Source: Nisaea denitrificans DSM 18348
GTDB taxonomy: Bacteria > Pseudomonadota > Alphaproteobacteria > Thalassobaculales > Thalassobaculaceae
Reading direction: 5' to 3'
NCBI RefSeq assembly: GCF_000426505.1
Contig: NZ_AUFM01000011.1
Coordinates: forward strand, 310,001-374,000
DNA: 64,000 bases
Part shown: positions 28,072 through 36,972 of the stretch, one piece after another
How positions within the stretch are numbered: position 1 is the first letter of the stretch
Layout of the letters: each line of letters starts with the position of its first letter
Position numbers and translations under genes: made by a program
Notes under the pieces: model-generated
What the model saw: the letters and a program-made list of their open reading frames with translations, nothing else
Told to the model about the DNA's origin: nothing
The model's database searches: none

Positions 28072-29052
28072 ATGAGCGATCAGGCGACCCTCGAGGTCCG
28101 TAATCTCCAGACCCATTTTTTCACCAAAGCCGGTGTAGTCAAAGCGGTCGACGACGTCAGTTTCTCCGTTGGCAAGGGCAAGATTCTCGGTCTCGTGGGC
28201 GAGTCCGGCTCCGGCAAGACGGTGACTGGGTTTTCAATTCTTGGACTGGTGGACGAGCCGGGCCGCGTGGTCGGGGGGGAAATCCTCTACCGCGGGGAAA
28301 ATCTCGTCGGTGCCAGCCAGGAGCGGATGCGGCAGTTGCGTGGCAACAATATCGCCATGATCTTCCAGGATCCGATGATGACGCTGAACCCGGTCCTGCG
28401 TATCGACACGCAGATGATCGAGGCCATCAAGGCGCACCAGAAGGTGAGCGACGACGAAGCGCGCCAGCGCTGCCGCGATGCGCTCGGCCAGGTTGGCATT
28501 CCTGCACCGGAAGAGCGGCTGAAGAGTTATCCGCACCAGTTCTCCGGCGGCATGCGTCAGCGCGTTGCGATTGCCATCGCGTTGCTGAACAAGCCGGAAC
28601 TGATTGTTGCGGACGAGCCGACCACGGCGCTCGATGTGACGATCCAGGGCCAGATCCTTTATGAGGTGCAGAAGCTCTGTGCGGAGACAGGCACGGCGAT
28701 GATCTGGATTACCCACGATCTTTCCGTCGTTGCCGGGCTCGCGGATGAGGTGGCGGTGATGTATGCCGGCCGCGTGGTCGAGTCCGGTGAGGTGGACGGC
28801 GTGCTGGACGCGCCACAACACCCTTACACGGCGGGCCTGATTGGGTCCGTACCGAGCCGGAACGCGCGCGGCAAGCGCCTGCAGCAAATTCCGGGCATGA
28901 CGCCGTCACTGCTCAATCTGCCGGTCGGTTGTGCCTTCAAGACACGCTGCAGCTATTCCACTCCGGTTTGCGAGACCGCGCCGGTTCTGTCCGAGGTTGC
29001 CGGGGGCCGACAGGTCCGGTGCCATCATCCGCTCGCGACTGAGGCGGTCTAG
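28072..29052 (+). CDS. dppD: ABC importer ATPase, DppD type
   Basis: 326-residue ATPase with Walker A GESGSGKTVTGFS, signature FSGGMRQRVAIAIAL and Walker B LIVADEPTTALD. The C-terminal oligopeptide-transporter extension contains CAFKTRCSYSTPVCETA, the cysteine pattern that often binds an Fe-S cluster in DppD/OppD proteins. It energises uptake together with the DppF-type protein, which starts four bases after its stop. Confidence 0.95.
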   Translation: MSDQATLEVRNLQTHFFTKAGVVKAVDDVSFSVGKGKILGLVGESGSGKTVTGFSILGLVDEPGRVVGGEILYRGENLVGASQERMRQLRGNNIAMIFQDPMMTLNPVLRIDTQMIEAIKAHQKVSDDEARQRCRDALGQVGIPAPEERLKSYPHQFSGGMRQRVAIAIALLNKPELIVADEPTTALDVTIQGQILYEVQKLCAETGTAMIWITHDLSVVAGLADEVAVMYAGRVVESGEVDGVLDAPQHPYTAGLIGSVPSRNARGKRLQQIPGMTPSLLNLPVGCAFKTRCSYSTPVCETAPVLSEVAGGRQVRCHHPLATEAV

Positions 29053-29056
29053 ACCC

Positions 29057-30088
29057 ATGACAACACAAATGAACAAGCCCGTCGCCGCGACCGATACACC
29101 GATCCTCCAGTTGGACGGCATTTCCAAGCGCTTCGTGAAGCATCTCGATCTTGCCGGCAGGATCGGCCAGAAGCTGGGAGCCAATGTGCGCGACGAAACC
29201 GTGCACGCGGTGGACAGTGTATCGCTGTCCATTGCCGACGGTGAGGTGGTCGGTCTGGTCGGCGAGTCCGGCTGTGGCAAGTCCACGCTCGGCCGCGTCG
29301 TCGCGGGAGTACATGAGCCGAGTGAAGGCCACATGTTCTATCGCGGTCAGGACGTGACGCAGCTGAGAGGGGCCGACGCCCGTGAAGTGCAGCTCAAGAT
29401 CCAGATGATCTTTCAGGACCCGATGAGTTCACTCAACCCGCGGCTGCGGGTACGCGATATCATTGGCGAGGCGCCGCTTGTGCATGGCATCGTCTCGAAA
29501 GCAGAGCTTGATGAGTACGTCGAGAGCGTGATGCTGCGGGTCGGTCTCGACCCGAGCTATATAAAGCGCTATCCGCACCAGTTCTCCGGCGGGCAGCGGC
29601 AGCGCATCGGCATCGCCCGGGCGCTTGCGGTGAAACCGGATTTCCTGGTTTGCGACGAGTCTGTCGCCGCCCTCGATGTCTCGATCCAGGCGCAGGTCCT
29701 GAACCTGTTCATGGATCTGCGCGAGGATCTCAACCTCACCTATCTCTTCATCAGCCACGATCTGGGAGTCGTCGAGCATCTGAGTGACAGGGTCGTCATC
29801 ATGTATCTCGGCCGCGTGGTCGAGAGCGCGCCGACGGAAGAGCTGTTCCGCGAGCCGAACCACCCCTACACCAAAGCCCTTCTCAGTGAAGTGCCGCGGC
29901 TGGACACACGGAAGCGCAAGTTCGTTCCGGTCAAGGGCGAGATCCCGTCGCCGATCGATCCGCCGCCGGGATGCCATTTCCACCCGCGTTGCCCGCATGC
30001 GATCGAGCGCTGTCGTGTCGAACAACCGGCACTCCGGGAGATTGCGCCCGGGCGGATTTCCGCCTGCCACCTGAATGATGGCCTCTGA
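29057..30088 (+). CDS. dppF: ABC importer ATPase, DppF type
   Basis: 343 residues from ATG 29057; the longer open frame from 28931 would overlap dppD and is disregarded. Walker A GESGCGKSTLGRV, signature FSGGQRQRIGIARAL, Walker B FLVCDESVAALD. The C-terminal cysteine motif GCHFHPRCPHAIERC is present. An insertion between residues 30 and 45 (GQKLGANVRDETVHA) precedes the core, as in many DppF proteins. It overlaps the next gene by 14 bases, tying N-formylglutamate amidohydrolase to the importer operon. Confidence 0.95.
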   Translation: MTTQMNKPVAATDTPILQLDGISKRFVKHLDLAGRIGQKLGANVRDETVHAVDSVSLSIADGEVVGLVGESGCGKSTLGRVVAGVHEPSEGHMFYRGQDVTQLRGADAREVQLKIQMIFQDPMSSLNPRLRVRDIIGEAPLVHGIVSKAELDEYVESVMLRVGLDPSYIKRYPHQFSGGQRQRIGIARALAVKPDFLVCDESVAALDVSIQAQVLNLFMDLREDLNLTYLFISHDLGVVEHLSDRVVIMYLGRVVESAPTEELFREPNHPYTKALLSEVPRLDTRKRKFVPVKGEIPSPIDPPPGCHFHPRCPHAIERCRVEQPALREIAPGRISACHLNDGL

Positions 30089-30956
30089 GACGTCGAACGC
30101 GATCCGGACCCGCCGGGTAGACGGCGTTCTGACAGAACGCCACCCGGTTTCCGGCGCGGTGCCGATCCTGTTCGACTCGCCCCATTCAGGGCGCACCATC
30201 CCGCATGACTTCGTGACAGCGGTCAGCCTGGCGGAGCTCAGGACCGGCGAGGACGCATTTGTGGACGAGCTGGTTTCAGGATGCCTCGACCACGGCATCG
30301 GACTGGTGCAGGCAGAGTTCCCCCGCACTTATATAGATGCCAACCGCGCCGTCGACGATATCGACGAGGAACTGCTGGCCGGCCCGTGGCCCGATGGAGC
30401 CAATCCGACGGACAAGAGCGCGCGGGGCATGGGGCTCATCCGCAAGCATATCCTGCGCGATGTGCCGCTCTATTCAGAAGCGCTGTCTATCGAAGAGGTT
30501 GCCGCACGGATCGCGGTCTTTTATCAGCCCTACCATGATGCCGTCCGGGAAAGCCTCGACCGGCTGCATGCACGGCATGGTGCGGTCTGGCATGTCGACT
30601 GGCATTCCATGAAGCCTTACGGCAATCCGATGAATGTGGATGACGGCCAAGCGCGGCCGGACTTCGTGGTCAGCGATAGTGAGGGCGAGACGGCGGATGC
30701 CGATCTCGTCGAAGCCGTCGCAAGCTGGCTCGGGGCGCGAGGGTATGATGTTTCAGTCAATGATCCCTACAAGGGCGCGGAAATGATCCGCCGCTATGGC
30801 GCGCCGTCGGAAGGACGCCATTCCATTCAGGTAGAGATCAACCGGCGGCTTTATCTGGACCCGGACCGGATGAGGAAGACTGAAGGATTCATCCGTTTGA
30901 AAGAGGATCTGGATGCATTCTCGGCATGGCTTAGCGGGCATGTGCTACCCGTTTAA
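30075..30956 (+). CDS. N-formylglutamate amidohydrolase family protein
   Basis: 293 residues. The motif FDSPHSGRTIP near residue 33 and the metal-binding HVDWHSM with its downstream acidic residues define the N-formylglutamate amidohydrolase family, which releases glutamate from N-formylglutamate in histidine breakdown. The rest of the hut pathway is absent here. Coupling to dppF by a 14-base overlap suggests that it processes material delivered by the importer. Two tandem ATG codons (30075, 30078) are possible starts. Confidence 0.88.
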   Translation: MMASETSNAIRTRRVDGVLTERHPVSGAVPILFDSPHSGRTIPHDFVTAVSLAELRTGEDAFVDELVSGCLDHGIGLVQAEFPRTYIDANRAVDDIDEELLAGPWPDGANPTDKSARGMGLIRKHILRDVPLYSEALSIEEVAARIAVFYQPYHDAVRESLDRLHARHGAVWHVDWHSMKPYGNPMNVDDGQARPDFVVSDSEGETADADLVEAVASWLGARGYDVSVNDPYKGAEMIRRYGAPSEGRHSIQVEINRRLYLDPDRMRKTEGFIRLKEDLDAFSAWLSGHVLPV

Positions 30957-30986
30957 AAGGCGGTCGAACCAATGCCAGTCCGGAGG

Positions 30987-31169
30987 CTATTTCTCGCCTA
31001 GCGCTTTGCGGTGCGCTTCTTCGATCCGCTGAAGATTTTCGATGTGCTCCTGAGCCTTTTTAGCAGTCCGCAGATATTGCGCTGCGCGCTTTTTGCGTTC
31101 CTCGACATAGGCCTTGAGATCGTCTTCGCTGGTCTGCGTAGTTTCGTAACTGTCCCAATAGTCGGTCAT
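30987..31169 (-). CDS. Small highly charged helical protein, 60 residues
   Basis: Sixty residues, starting MTDYWDSYETTQTSEDD, with a long predicted helix rich in Lys, Glu, Arg and Gln and heptad-like spacing (residues 17-55), suggesting coiled coil. GGGAAAGAG ends two bases before the ATG. No family is recognised. It sits on the minus strand after the arginase-family gene, with a 190-base AT-rich gap between, so it may be a separate unit. Confidence 0.65.
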   Translation of the reverse strand: MTDYWDSYETTQTSEDDLKAYVEERKKRAAQYLRTAKKAQEHIENLQRIEEAHRKALGEK

Positions 31170-31358
31170 GACTCTTTCCCAGGAGGTTCATGCCATATTA
31201 TTTTTAAGTCTAGCCGCTACATCATTCGGGCTATTCGGTAACCAATTCGTTAATTTACCTCGGATGTATGCATTTCGACAACGAAAGAAACGTGGGTGTT
31301 ATCTTTCAGCTATCTGAAATGCTTATATAAAATTTGCAATAATTGGTGTTAATGTTGC

Positions 31359-32324
31359 CTATATGGGGAGTCTGGCGTCCTGTCGTGCAAGGATGCCCAT
31401 GGCTGCTGAAATCAAGCCTGCGGTTGCCAGGCCGCCAAGGCCGTCAATATCCGCTTCTGGAACGTATTCGACGAAATCCATTGCTGCGATACGGCCTTTC
31501 CTGGCGGCTCCGGTCATCAGATCCAGAACGTGATGATAGGCGAGGCCGCCGGGAGTTCTTCCAATTACACCCGGTACGATGGACGGGTCGAGGGCATCGA
31601 CATCGATGCAGACGATGATGTTCGCGCCATCGGGAATGCATGCCAACGCAGGCTCGACACCTGACCGGTGGATGTCGTGTGCCGTCACGAATGCGGCGCC
31701 CCAGGCGACAGCATCAGCATGGTCGTCGGAATGGGCGGAGCCGATGCCGCGGGCGCCGACCTGCACGATACGCTCGATATGGGGCATCTCCGATGCGCGG
31801 CGCATCGTCGAGGAGAGACCGAATTCCTCATCCATATGGGATTTGCGCCAATCGATATGGGCGTCGATCTGCAGCACGCTATAGGTCTGCCCGGTGGCCG
31901 AAAGAGCCTCCAGCATGGGGATCGGCACGGAATCGTCGCCGCCGACCAGAATTGGCACCGCGCTTTTGCCGACGATCTTCCTGATTGCGTCCTGGATGAC
32001 TGCCCGGTTCCGCGCGAAGTCAGTTTCATCGAATGGCAGATCGCCACAATCGACGGCGCGGCGGGTGCCGGCCGGAAAGACCGGTCCACCCAGATCGAAA
32101 TTATGCCGGTCGACATTTGCGGTCAGTGATGACGTGGCTTTCCGCAGCGCGTCTGGCGCGTTTCGGCAATAGGCACCGACGCTGCCATAGGGCGTAGCAC
32201 CAGGTGCGCCGATGAAGGCCGAGGATGCGTCAATCCGGTCGAGATCGTCGCATTGCTCCAGCCCGAGAAAGGTAGAAGCGGGCGTCGCACCGAACAGGGC
32301 GCCGAGATCGGGTTTTCCGGTCAT
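31359..32324 (-). CDS. Arginase/agmatinase-family ureohydrolase
   Basis: 321-residue ureohydrolase fold. Metal motifs are DAHIDWR and CIDVDALDPSIVPG, both standard. The first motif reads VGGDDSVPIP where family members have GGDHS: the usual first histidine ligand is an aspartate here. A second difference is LSSTMRRASEMP where many agmatinases have a histidine before TMF. Such enzymes hydrolyse arginine, agmatine or guanidino acids to urea. The altered metal site and lack of neighbours make the substrate uncertain; the setting favours guanidino-compound or amine breakdown. It ends 42 bases before the nadK stop region on the same strand. Confidence 0.85.
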   Translation of the reverse strand: MTGKPDLGALFGATPASTFLGLEQCDDLDRIDASSAFIGAPGATPYGSVGAYCRNAPDALRKATSSLTANVDRHNFDLGGPVFPAGTRRAVDCGDLPFDETDFARNRAVIQDAIRKIVGKSAVPILVGGDDSVPIPMLEALSATGQTYSVLQIDAHIDWRKSHMDEEFGLSSTMRRASEMPHIERIVQVGARGIGSAHSDDHADAVAWGAAFVTAHDIHRSGVEPALACIPDGANIIVCIDVDALDPSIVPGVIGRTPGGLAYHHVLDLMTGAARKGRIAAMDFVEYVPEADIDGLGGLATAGLISAAMGILARQDARLPI

Positions 32325-32365
32325 GTCATTGTTCCGTCAGGCAGGAGGCAGTGGGTGGCCGAGCT

Positions 32366-33124
32366 TCAGGGAGCGAACTGCTCCTTCAGAACCCGTTCTT
32401 CCAGATTGTGCTGGGGATCGTAGAGCAAGGTCAAGGCAACGGTCCGGTCCTCGCGGACGCGGACGCGGACGATATCCCGCACCTCGGTCGAGTCCGCTGT
32501 GGCGCTGGTCGGGCGCTTCTCGGGATCCAGGACCTCGAACTCGATTTTCGCCTCGTGCGGCAACAATGCGCCGCGCCAGCGCCGGGGTCGGAAGGCGCTG
32601 ATCGGGGTGAGGGCAAGGACGCCGGCGCCGAGCGGCACGATCGGGCCGTGGGCGGAGAGATTATAGGCAGTACTGCCGGCCGGCGTTGCGATGAGCACGC
32701 CGTCACAGACCAGCTCTTCCAGCCGAACAATCCCGTCGATGGTGATCCTTATCTTCGCGGCCTGGGCTTTCTGTCTGAGCAGCGATACTTCGTTGATCGC
32801 CAGGGCCCGGGTCACAGTTCCGTCCAAGGCTTCGGCATCCATGCGGAGAGGATGCAGCGTGACCTGCTGTGCCACTGCGATGCGCTGCTCCAGATCCTCT
32901 TCCAGATACTCGTTCATCAGGAAGCCAACCGTGCCGCGGTTCATGCCGAAGACTTTCAGCGGTCTCTCAAAATTATCCCGCAAGGTTTCCAGCATGAGGC
33001 CGTCGCCACCAAGCGCGACAATGACATCGGCATCTCCGGCGGGATGGTTACCGTAACGCTTGGTCAGCGTGGCGAACGCGTCCTGCGCATCTGGTGCTTT
33101 AGAGGCGGTGAAGCAGATTTTCAT
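32366..33124 (-). CDS. nadK: NAD kinase
   Basis: 252 residues from ATG 33124; a TTG three codons upstream is possible. NAD kinase phosphorylates NAD to NADP. The catalytic motif GGDG lies at residues 39-42 ([11 protein letters not shown]), followed by [14 protein letters not shown] and the NEVSL and [22 protein letters not shown] regions. It is shorter than the E. coli enzyme but normal for alphaproteobacteria. It lies 41 bases upstream of the ureohydrolase start on the same strand, and so may be cotranscribed. Confidence 0.95.
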   Translation of the reverse strand: MKICFTASKAPDAQDAFATLTKRYGNHPAGDADVIVALGGDGLMLETLRDNFERPLKVFGMNRGTVGFLMNEYLEEDLEQRIAVAQQVTLHPLRMDAEALDGTVTRALAINEVSLLRQKAQAAKIRITIDGIVRLEELVCDGVLIATPAGSTAYNLSAHGPIVPLGAGVLALTPISAFRPRRWRGALLPHEAKIEFEVLDPEKRPTSATADSTEVRDIVRVRVREDRTVALTLLYDPQHNLEERVLKEQFAP

Positions 33125-33279
33125 CCGGGCCAATCCGATTGAAAGCCGGTCAAAGCGGCGATAAGCGAGTGGAAAACTCGCTTCGAGCTTTATTCATCCG
33201 GCCGGACTATGCATGATCCGACCATGCGCGGCCATGGAAAGATGGGGCGCCGCAAGAAAGAATAATAAGGAAAAATGGC

Positions 33280-33783
33280 ATGAAACGCCGCCGACACTTT
33301 TGCTTCTCGGCCGCCTTCTGGCTCGTCGTGGCGCTGCCTTTTGTAACCCTGCTCGGGCACGGTGCAAGTGCCTCGGAGAGGCACGCAGGATACTATTATC
33401 CGGAAAGCGTGACTGAAGAGCATTACATCTCGCACGCACAAAAGATCCCCGCTGCCACGAGGGAAAGCCGTCTGGCCTTTGTCTCGGGCGTGGCGAAGAG
33501 CGCCAGCGAGCGTCCTTATCCGCCGCAACGGGCAATGTTTGCCAAGGGGGATGACGCCAACAAGCTCATCATTGTCAGTCTTTACGATAATCACATGACC
33601 ACGCTCGCTCAGGCGCGTGCCATTCTGGCGATGATGACCGGGGTGGCGAGGACCACCAAGATCCTGCGTGACCTGCAGGTCGAGTCGATCTTCAATTTCC
33701 TCGATTTCTGCAAGATGCTCGGATTCACTGAACTGACGATCAGTGACGGACGCACATACGCGCACCGTTTCGTTCTGGAGTGA
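33280..33783 (+). CDS. Secreted protein of unknown function
   Basis: 167 residues with an N-terminal signal peptide (MKRRRHFCFSAAFWLVVAL, likely cut after GHGASA) and a mature domain starting ERHAGYYYPE. It contains SRLAFVSGVAK and a conserved-looking ILRDLQVESIFNFLDFCK. AAGGAAAAATGG precedes the ATG. I recall similar proteins in alphaproteobacteria carrying unverified molybdenum-cofactor names, and the gene is next to moaA, but the sequence itself shows no MobA motif. Periplasmic or exported location is inferred from the signal. Confidence 0.75.
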   Translation: MKRRRHFCFSAAFWLVVALPFVTLLGHGASASERHAGYYYPESVTEEHYISHAQKIPAATRESRLAFVSGVAKSASERPYPPQRAMFAKGDDANKLIIVSLYDNHMTTLAQARAILAMMTGVARTTKILRDLQVESIFNFLDFCKMLGFTELTISDGRTYAHRFVLE

Positions 33784-33821
33784 GCAGCTGCAGTGAGGGC
33801 TTCGTCACGTATTGAGCCGGT

Positions 33822-34865
33822 TTATCCGCCGGTCACGCTCATATGGCGGCTGACGGCCGGGCCGTTGTGCCGCCGGTCGATGATGAAATCGTGGCCCTTC
33901 GGCTTGCGGCCGATGGCTTCCTCGATCGCGGCGACCAGAGGCTCGTCACTTTCGCTCGCACGTAGAGGTGCGCGCAGGTCGGCGGCGTCGTCCTGGCCGA
34001 GACACATATAAAGCGTGCCGGTGCAAGTCAGGCGGACCCGGTTGCAGCTTTCGCAGAAATTATGGGTCAGTGGCGTGATGAAACCGAGCTGGCCGCCGGT
34101 CTCGCCGACATCGACATAGCGCGCCGGGCCGCCGGTTTTGTAGTTGTTATCCGTCAGCGTGAAGCGCTCGGCCAGCTTGGCCCGGACCATGGAGAGCGGC
34201 AGGTACTGATCGACGCGATCCTCGCCGCCGATATCGCCCATCGGCATGACCTCGATCACGGTCATGTCGTAGCCGTTATCGCCGCACCATTGCAGCATGT
34301 CGCCGAGTTCGACGTCGTTCACGCCCTTGAGTGCAACGGCATTGATCTTGATTTTCAGGCCGGCCCGCTTGGCGGTCTCGATGCCTTCCAGCACCTGATC
34401 CAGCCTGCCCCAGCGGGTGATGGCCTTGAATTTCTCCGGGTCGAGCGTGTCGATCGAGACATTCACCCGGCGCACGCCGCAATCGTAGAGTTCATGCGCG
34501 AAGCGGCCGAGCTGGCTACCGTTCGTGGTGACCGTGACCTCTTCCAGCGTGCCGCTGTCGAGGTGACGCTTCATGCTGCGGAACAGGCTCATGATGTTCC
34601 GGCGGACCAGCGGCTCGCCACCGGTGAAACGCAATTTGCGGACACCAAGGCCGACAAAGGCCGAGCACATCCGGTCCAGCTCTTCCAGACTCAGAATGTC
34701 CGATTTGGGCAGGAAGGTCATGTTTTCGGACATGCAATAGACGCAGCGGAAGTCGCAGCGATCCGTCACTGAAACCCGAAGATAGCTGATGTCACGCCCA
34801 AACGGATCGAGCATTGGTTCTCCCTCGAGGTCGCCAAGATCATTTTCGGAGACCGATATATCCAC
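33822..34865 (-). CDS. moaA: GTP 3',8-cyclase MoaA
   Basis: 347-residue radical SAM enzyme for the first step of molybdenum cofactor synthesis. The N-terminal cluster cysteines C37, C41 and C44 lie in [15 protein letters not shown], the GGEP motif is [12 protein letters not shown], and the second cluster region is [21 protein letters not shown]. The protein ends in the conserved Gly-Gly. It is divergent from fdhD across 118 bases. Confidence 0.97.
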   Translation of the reverse strand: MDISVSENDLGDLEGEPMLDPFGRDISYLRVSVTDRCDFRCVYCMSENMTFLPKSDILSLEELDRMCSAFVGLGVRKLRFTGGEPLVRRNIMSLFRSMKRHLDSGTLEEVTVTTNGSQLGRFAHELYDCGVRRVNVSIDTLDPEKFKAITRWGRLDQVLEGIETAKRAGLKIKINAVALKGVNDVELGDMLQWCGDNGYDMTVIEVMPMGDIGGEDRVDQYLPLSMVRAKLAERFTLTDNNYKTGGPARYVDVGETGGQLGFITPLTHNFCESCNRVRLTCTGTLYMCLGQDDAADLRAPLRASESDEPLVAAIEEAIGRKPKGHDFIIDRRHNGPAVSRHMSVTGG

Positions 34866-34983
34866 TCTGATATAGCGCTCGGCGTTCCCGGCTTCAATAT
34901 CGCGCCGAAATTCTCCCGCGTCGACTGTCTGATTTACCGCGATGTGGATTGCTTGAGCGCGGCTGTCTGCCCATAGTTAATGC

Positions 34984-35877
34984 ATGACCGATGAAATCCC
35001 AGACTACCTCATCCGCCCGCAACCCGCGGACCCGCGTCTGACGCGGCGGGTTTCCGGACTCGATCATGAAGGCCGGGAGCAGGAGATTTCCGTGATCATG
35101 GAGCGGCCGCTGACGATCTTCCTGAACGGACAGGAAATCGTCACAGCCATGACCATTGGGGACTTTCCCGATTATCTCGCCGTCGGCTTTTTGCTCAATC
35201 AGAACATGCTGCGCCAGGACGACAGGATCACCGGCATCGAGTATGACGAGGATCTCGAGGTTGTGGTGGTTCGTACCGAGCGCGAAACGAATTACGAGGA
35301 GAAACTTCAAAAGAAGATTCGGACGTCGGGCTGCGCCCAGGGCACCGTCTTCGGAGACCTTATGGAAAAGTTCGAGGATATCGCCCTGCCGCGCGATGCG
35401 GTGCTCCGCACCTCCTGGATCTACAGCCTCTCCCGGCAGATAAACAATACCCCCAGTCTGTATCTCGAAGCCGGGGCGATTCATGGCTGTGTCCTCTGCA
35501 AGGAAGGCAAGCCTCTGATTTATATGGAAGATGTCGGCCGGCACAATGCCATAGACAAGATCGCCGGCTACATGTTCCTGAACAATATCGAGCCCGGCGA
35601 CAAGATCTTCTACACGACCGGGCGGCTGACCAGCGAAATGGTAATCAAGACCGTACAGATGGGAATCCCGATCCTGATTTCCCGCTCCGGCTTTACCGCC
35701 TGGGGGGTGGATCTGGCTCGCGAGGCCGGGCTGACCTTGATCGGTCGGGCAAAGGGCAAGCGGTTCATCGCTCTCTCCGGTGACGACCGACTGATCTACG
35801 ATGCCGATTGGTCGGCGATTGCGGATGAGCCACGCAGAAGTGGCCGAAAGGCTAGTGTGGTGTCCGATGGCAATTGA
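34984..35877 (+). CDS. fdhD: Formate dehydrogenase accessory sulfurtransferase FdhD
   Basis: 297 residues, the carrier that passes sulfur to the bis-MGD cofactor of formate dehydrogenases. Conserved stretches are VGFLLNQNML, MEDVGRHNAIDKI and YTTGRLTSEMVIKT. Instead of a CxxC pair, the active loop reads RTSGCAQGTVF with one cysteine, C117; two others sit in HGCVLCKEG. It overlaps mobA by 11 bases, consistent with a joint role in cofactor maturation. The formate dehydrogenase itself is not in the window. Confidence 0.95.
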   Translation: MTDEIPDYLIRPQPADPRLTRRVSGLDHEGREQEISVIMERPLTIFLNGQEIVTAMTIGDFPDYLAVGFLLNQNMLRQDDRITGIEYDEDLEVVVVRTERETNYEEKLQKKIRTSGCAQGTVFGDLMEKFEDIALPRDAVLRTSWIYSLSRQINNTPSLYLEAGAIHGCVLCKEGKPLIYMEDVGRHNAIDKIAGYMFLNNIEPGDKIFYTTGRLTSEMVIKTVQMGIPILISRSGFTAWGVDLAREAGLTLIGRAKGKRFIALSGDDRLIYDADWSAIADEPRRSGRKASVVSDGN

Positions 35878-36496
35878 TAGCGGGGATGTCGTTGGCGTGC
35901 TGCTGGCCGGTGGTCAGTCCCGACGCATGGGCGGCGGCGACAAGTCGTTGAAGTGCCTCGCGGGGCGTCCGATCCTCGAGCATGTCCTGGAGCGTGTAAG
36001 AGAGCAGGTTGGCCGTTTGGTATTGAATGCCAATGGTGATCCCGAGCGCTTCGCTCAGTATGGCCTTCCGGTTGCCGAGGATGTTGTCGACGGGCAGCCG
36101 GGACCGCTCGCCGGTGTTTTAACCGGAATGTCCTGGGTCCTCGAAAATGCACCGGAAGCTCAATGGATACTGACGGTCGCGACGGACGCACCCTTTGTCC
36201 CGACGGATTTGGTAGCGCGGCTCGGTGAGGTTATCGAGCGGGAAAAAGCGGATCTCGGGTGCGCATCATCCGGTGGGCGCCATCATCCTGTCATCGGTCT
36301 GTGGCCGGTTGCCCTTGCCGGTGCGTTGAAGAGCGCGATTGAAACAGATGGTATCCGGAAGGTGGATCGGTGGACGGCCGGATATCATCTCGCCGTGGTT
36401 GATTATCCAGACCGGCCTGTGGATCCGTTTTTCAATGTGAACAGGCCCGATGATATAAAAGAGGCGGAAATATTGTATAAAAATTATTTTATGTAA
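35867..36496 (+). CDS. mobA: Molybdenum cofactor guanylyltransferase MobA
   Basis: 209 residues from ATG 35867, which overlaps the fdhD stop; the frame is open further up, but this start places the nucleotide motif GVLLAGGQSRRMGGGDKS at the usual distance. MobA joins GMP to molybdopterin to form the guanine dinucleotide cofactor. WILTVATDAPFVPTDLV holds the metal-binding aspartate and FFNVNRPDD the C-terminal motif. Followed by an AT-rich gap. Confidence 0.95.
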   Translation: MAIDSGDVVGVLLAGGQSRRMGGGDKSLKCLAGRPILEHVLERVREQVGRLVLNANGDPERFAQYGLPVAEDVVDGQPGPLAGVLTGMSWVLENAPEAQWILTVATDAPFVPTDLVARLGEVIEREKADLGCASSGGRHHPVIGLWPVALAGALKSAIETDGIRKVDRWTAGYHLAVVDYPDRPVDPFFNVNRPDDIKEAEILYKNYFM

Positions 36497-36581
36497 TTTG
36501 TACATTTTCGGAATTTAGTAGAACGGCTTCTCTTCTTGAGTGCTTCGGCGTAAGGTCTGCTTAACTGTATCATCTTTCACC

Positions 36582-36938
36582 ATGGCGAGCGGTACTGAAG
36601 TGACGCGCATAAATTTAACTGTGTTAACCATAGCTTTGCTTGTGGTGCTTTCCGGCTGTTTCGGAGAAGAAGAAAAGCCGGGTCCGAAGATGGACTTCAT
36701 CAATATCAGAAATGACTCCTCAACAGAGGTCAGCGTCAGGATCAAGCTCTGGACCAAGGAAGCCCTCGCCGTGCAGGCGGGAGATTCCGACCGTATCGAA
36801 TTCAAGGCCGGATCGCGGACCGTTCAGGTTGACGCGCGCAGCCGAAAGCAGTGGGATGACTGCTGGGTCACCATGCAGATCGGAGAGACCCTTGTGGTTT
36901 TCGACGCGACCGAACGGATCGGCTGCAAAGTAGAATAG
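36582..36938 (+). CDS. Small lipoprotein of unknown function
   Basis: About 118 residues. A hydrophobic signal ends in the lipobox LVVLSGC, so the mature protein would be anchored at the lipidated cysteine, followed by FGEEEKPG. The start is uncertain: ATG 36582 or GTG 36600, which has a better purine-rich leader and gives MTRINLTVLTIALLVV. The mature domain has two further cysteines (DDCWVTM and RIGCKVE) that may form a disulfide. No family is recognised. It follows mobA by about 90 AT-rich bases. Confidence 0.65.
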   Translation: MASGTEVTRINLTVLTIALLVVLSGCFGEEEKPGPKMDFINIRNDSSTEVSVRIKLWTKEALAVQAGDSDRIEFKAGSRTVQVDARSRKQWDDCWVTMQIGETLVVFDATERIGCKVE

Positions 36939-36972
36939 CCGGAACCGGGCGGGTTTCTCCCGTGCGGAAAAG

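Noticed and set aside
31266-31328. Short frame (about 20 codons) in the AT-rich gap between the 60-residue gene and the ureohydrolase
   Set aside because: No ribosome binding site, very short and no conservation information available.
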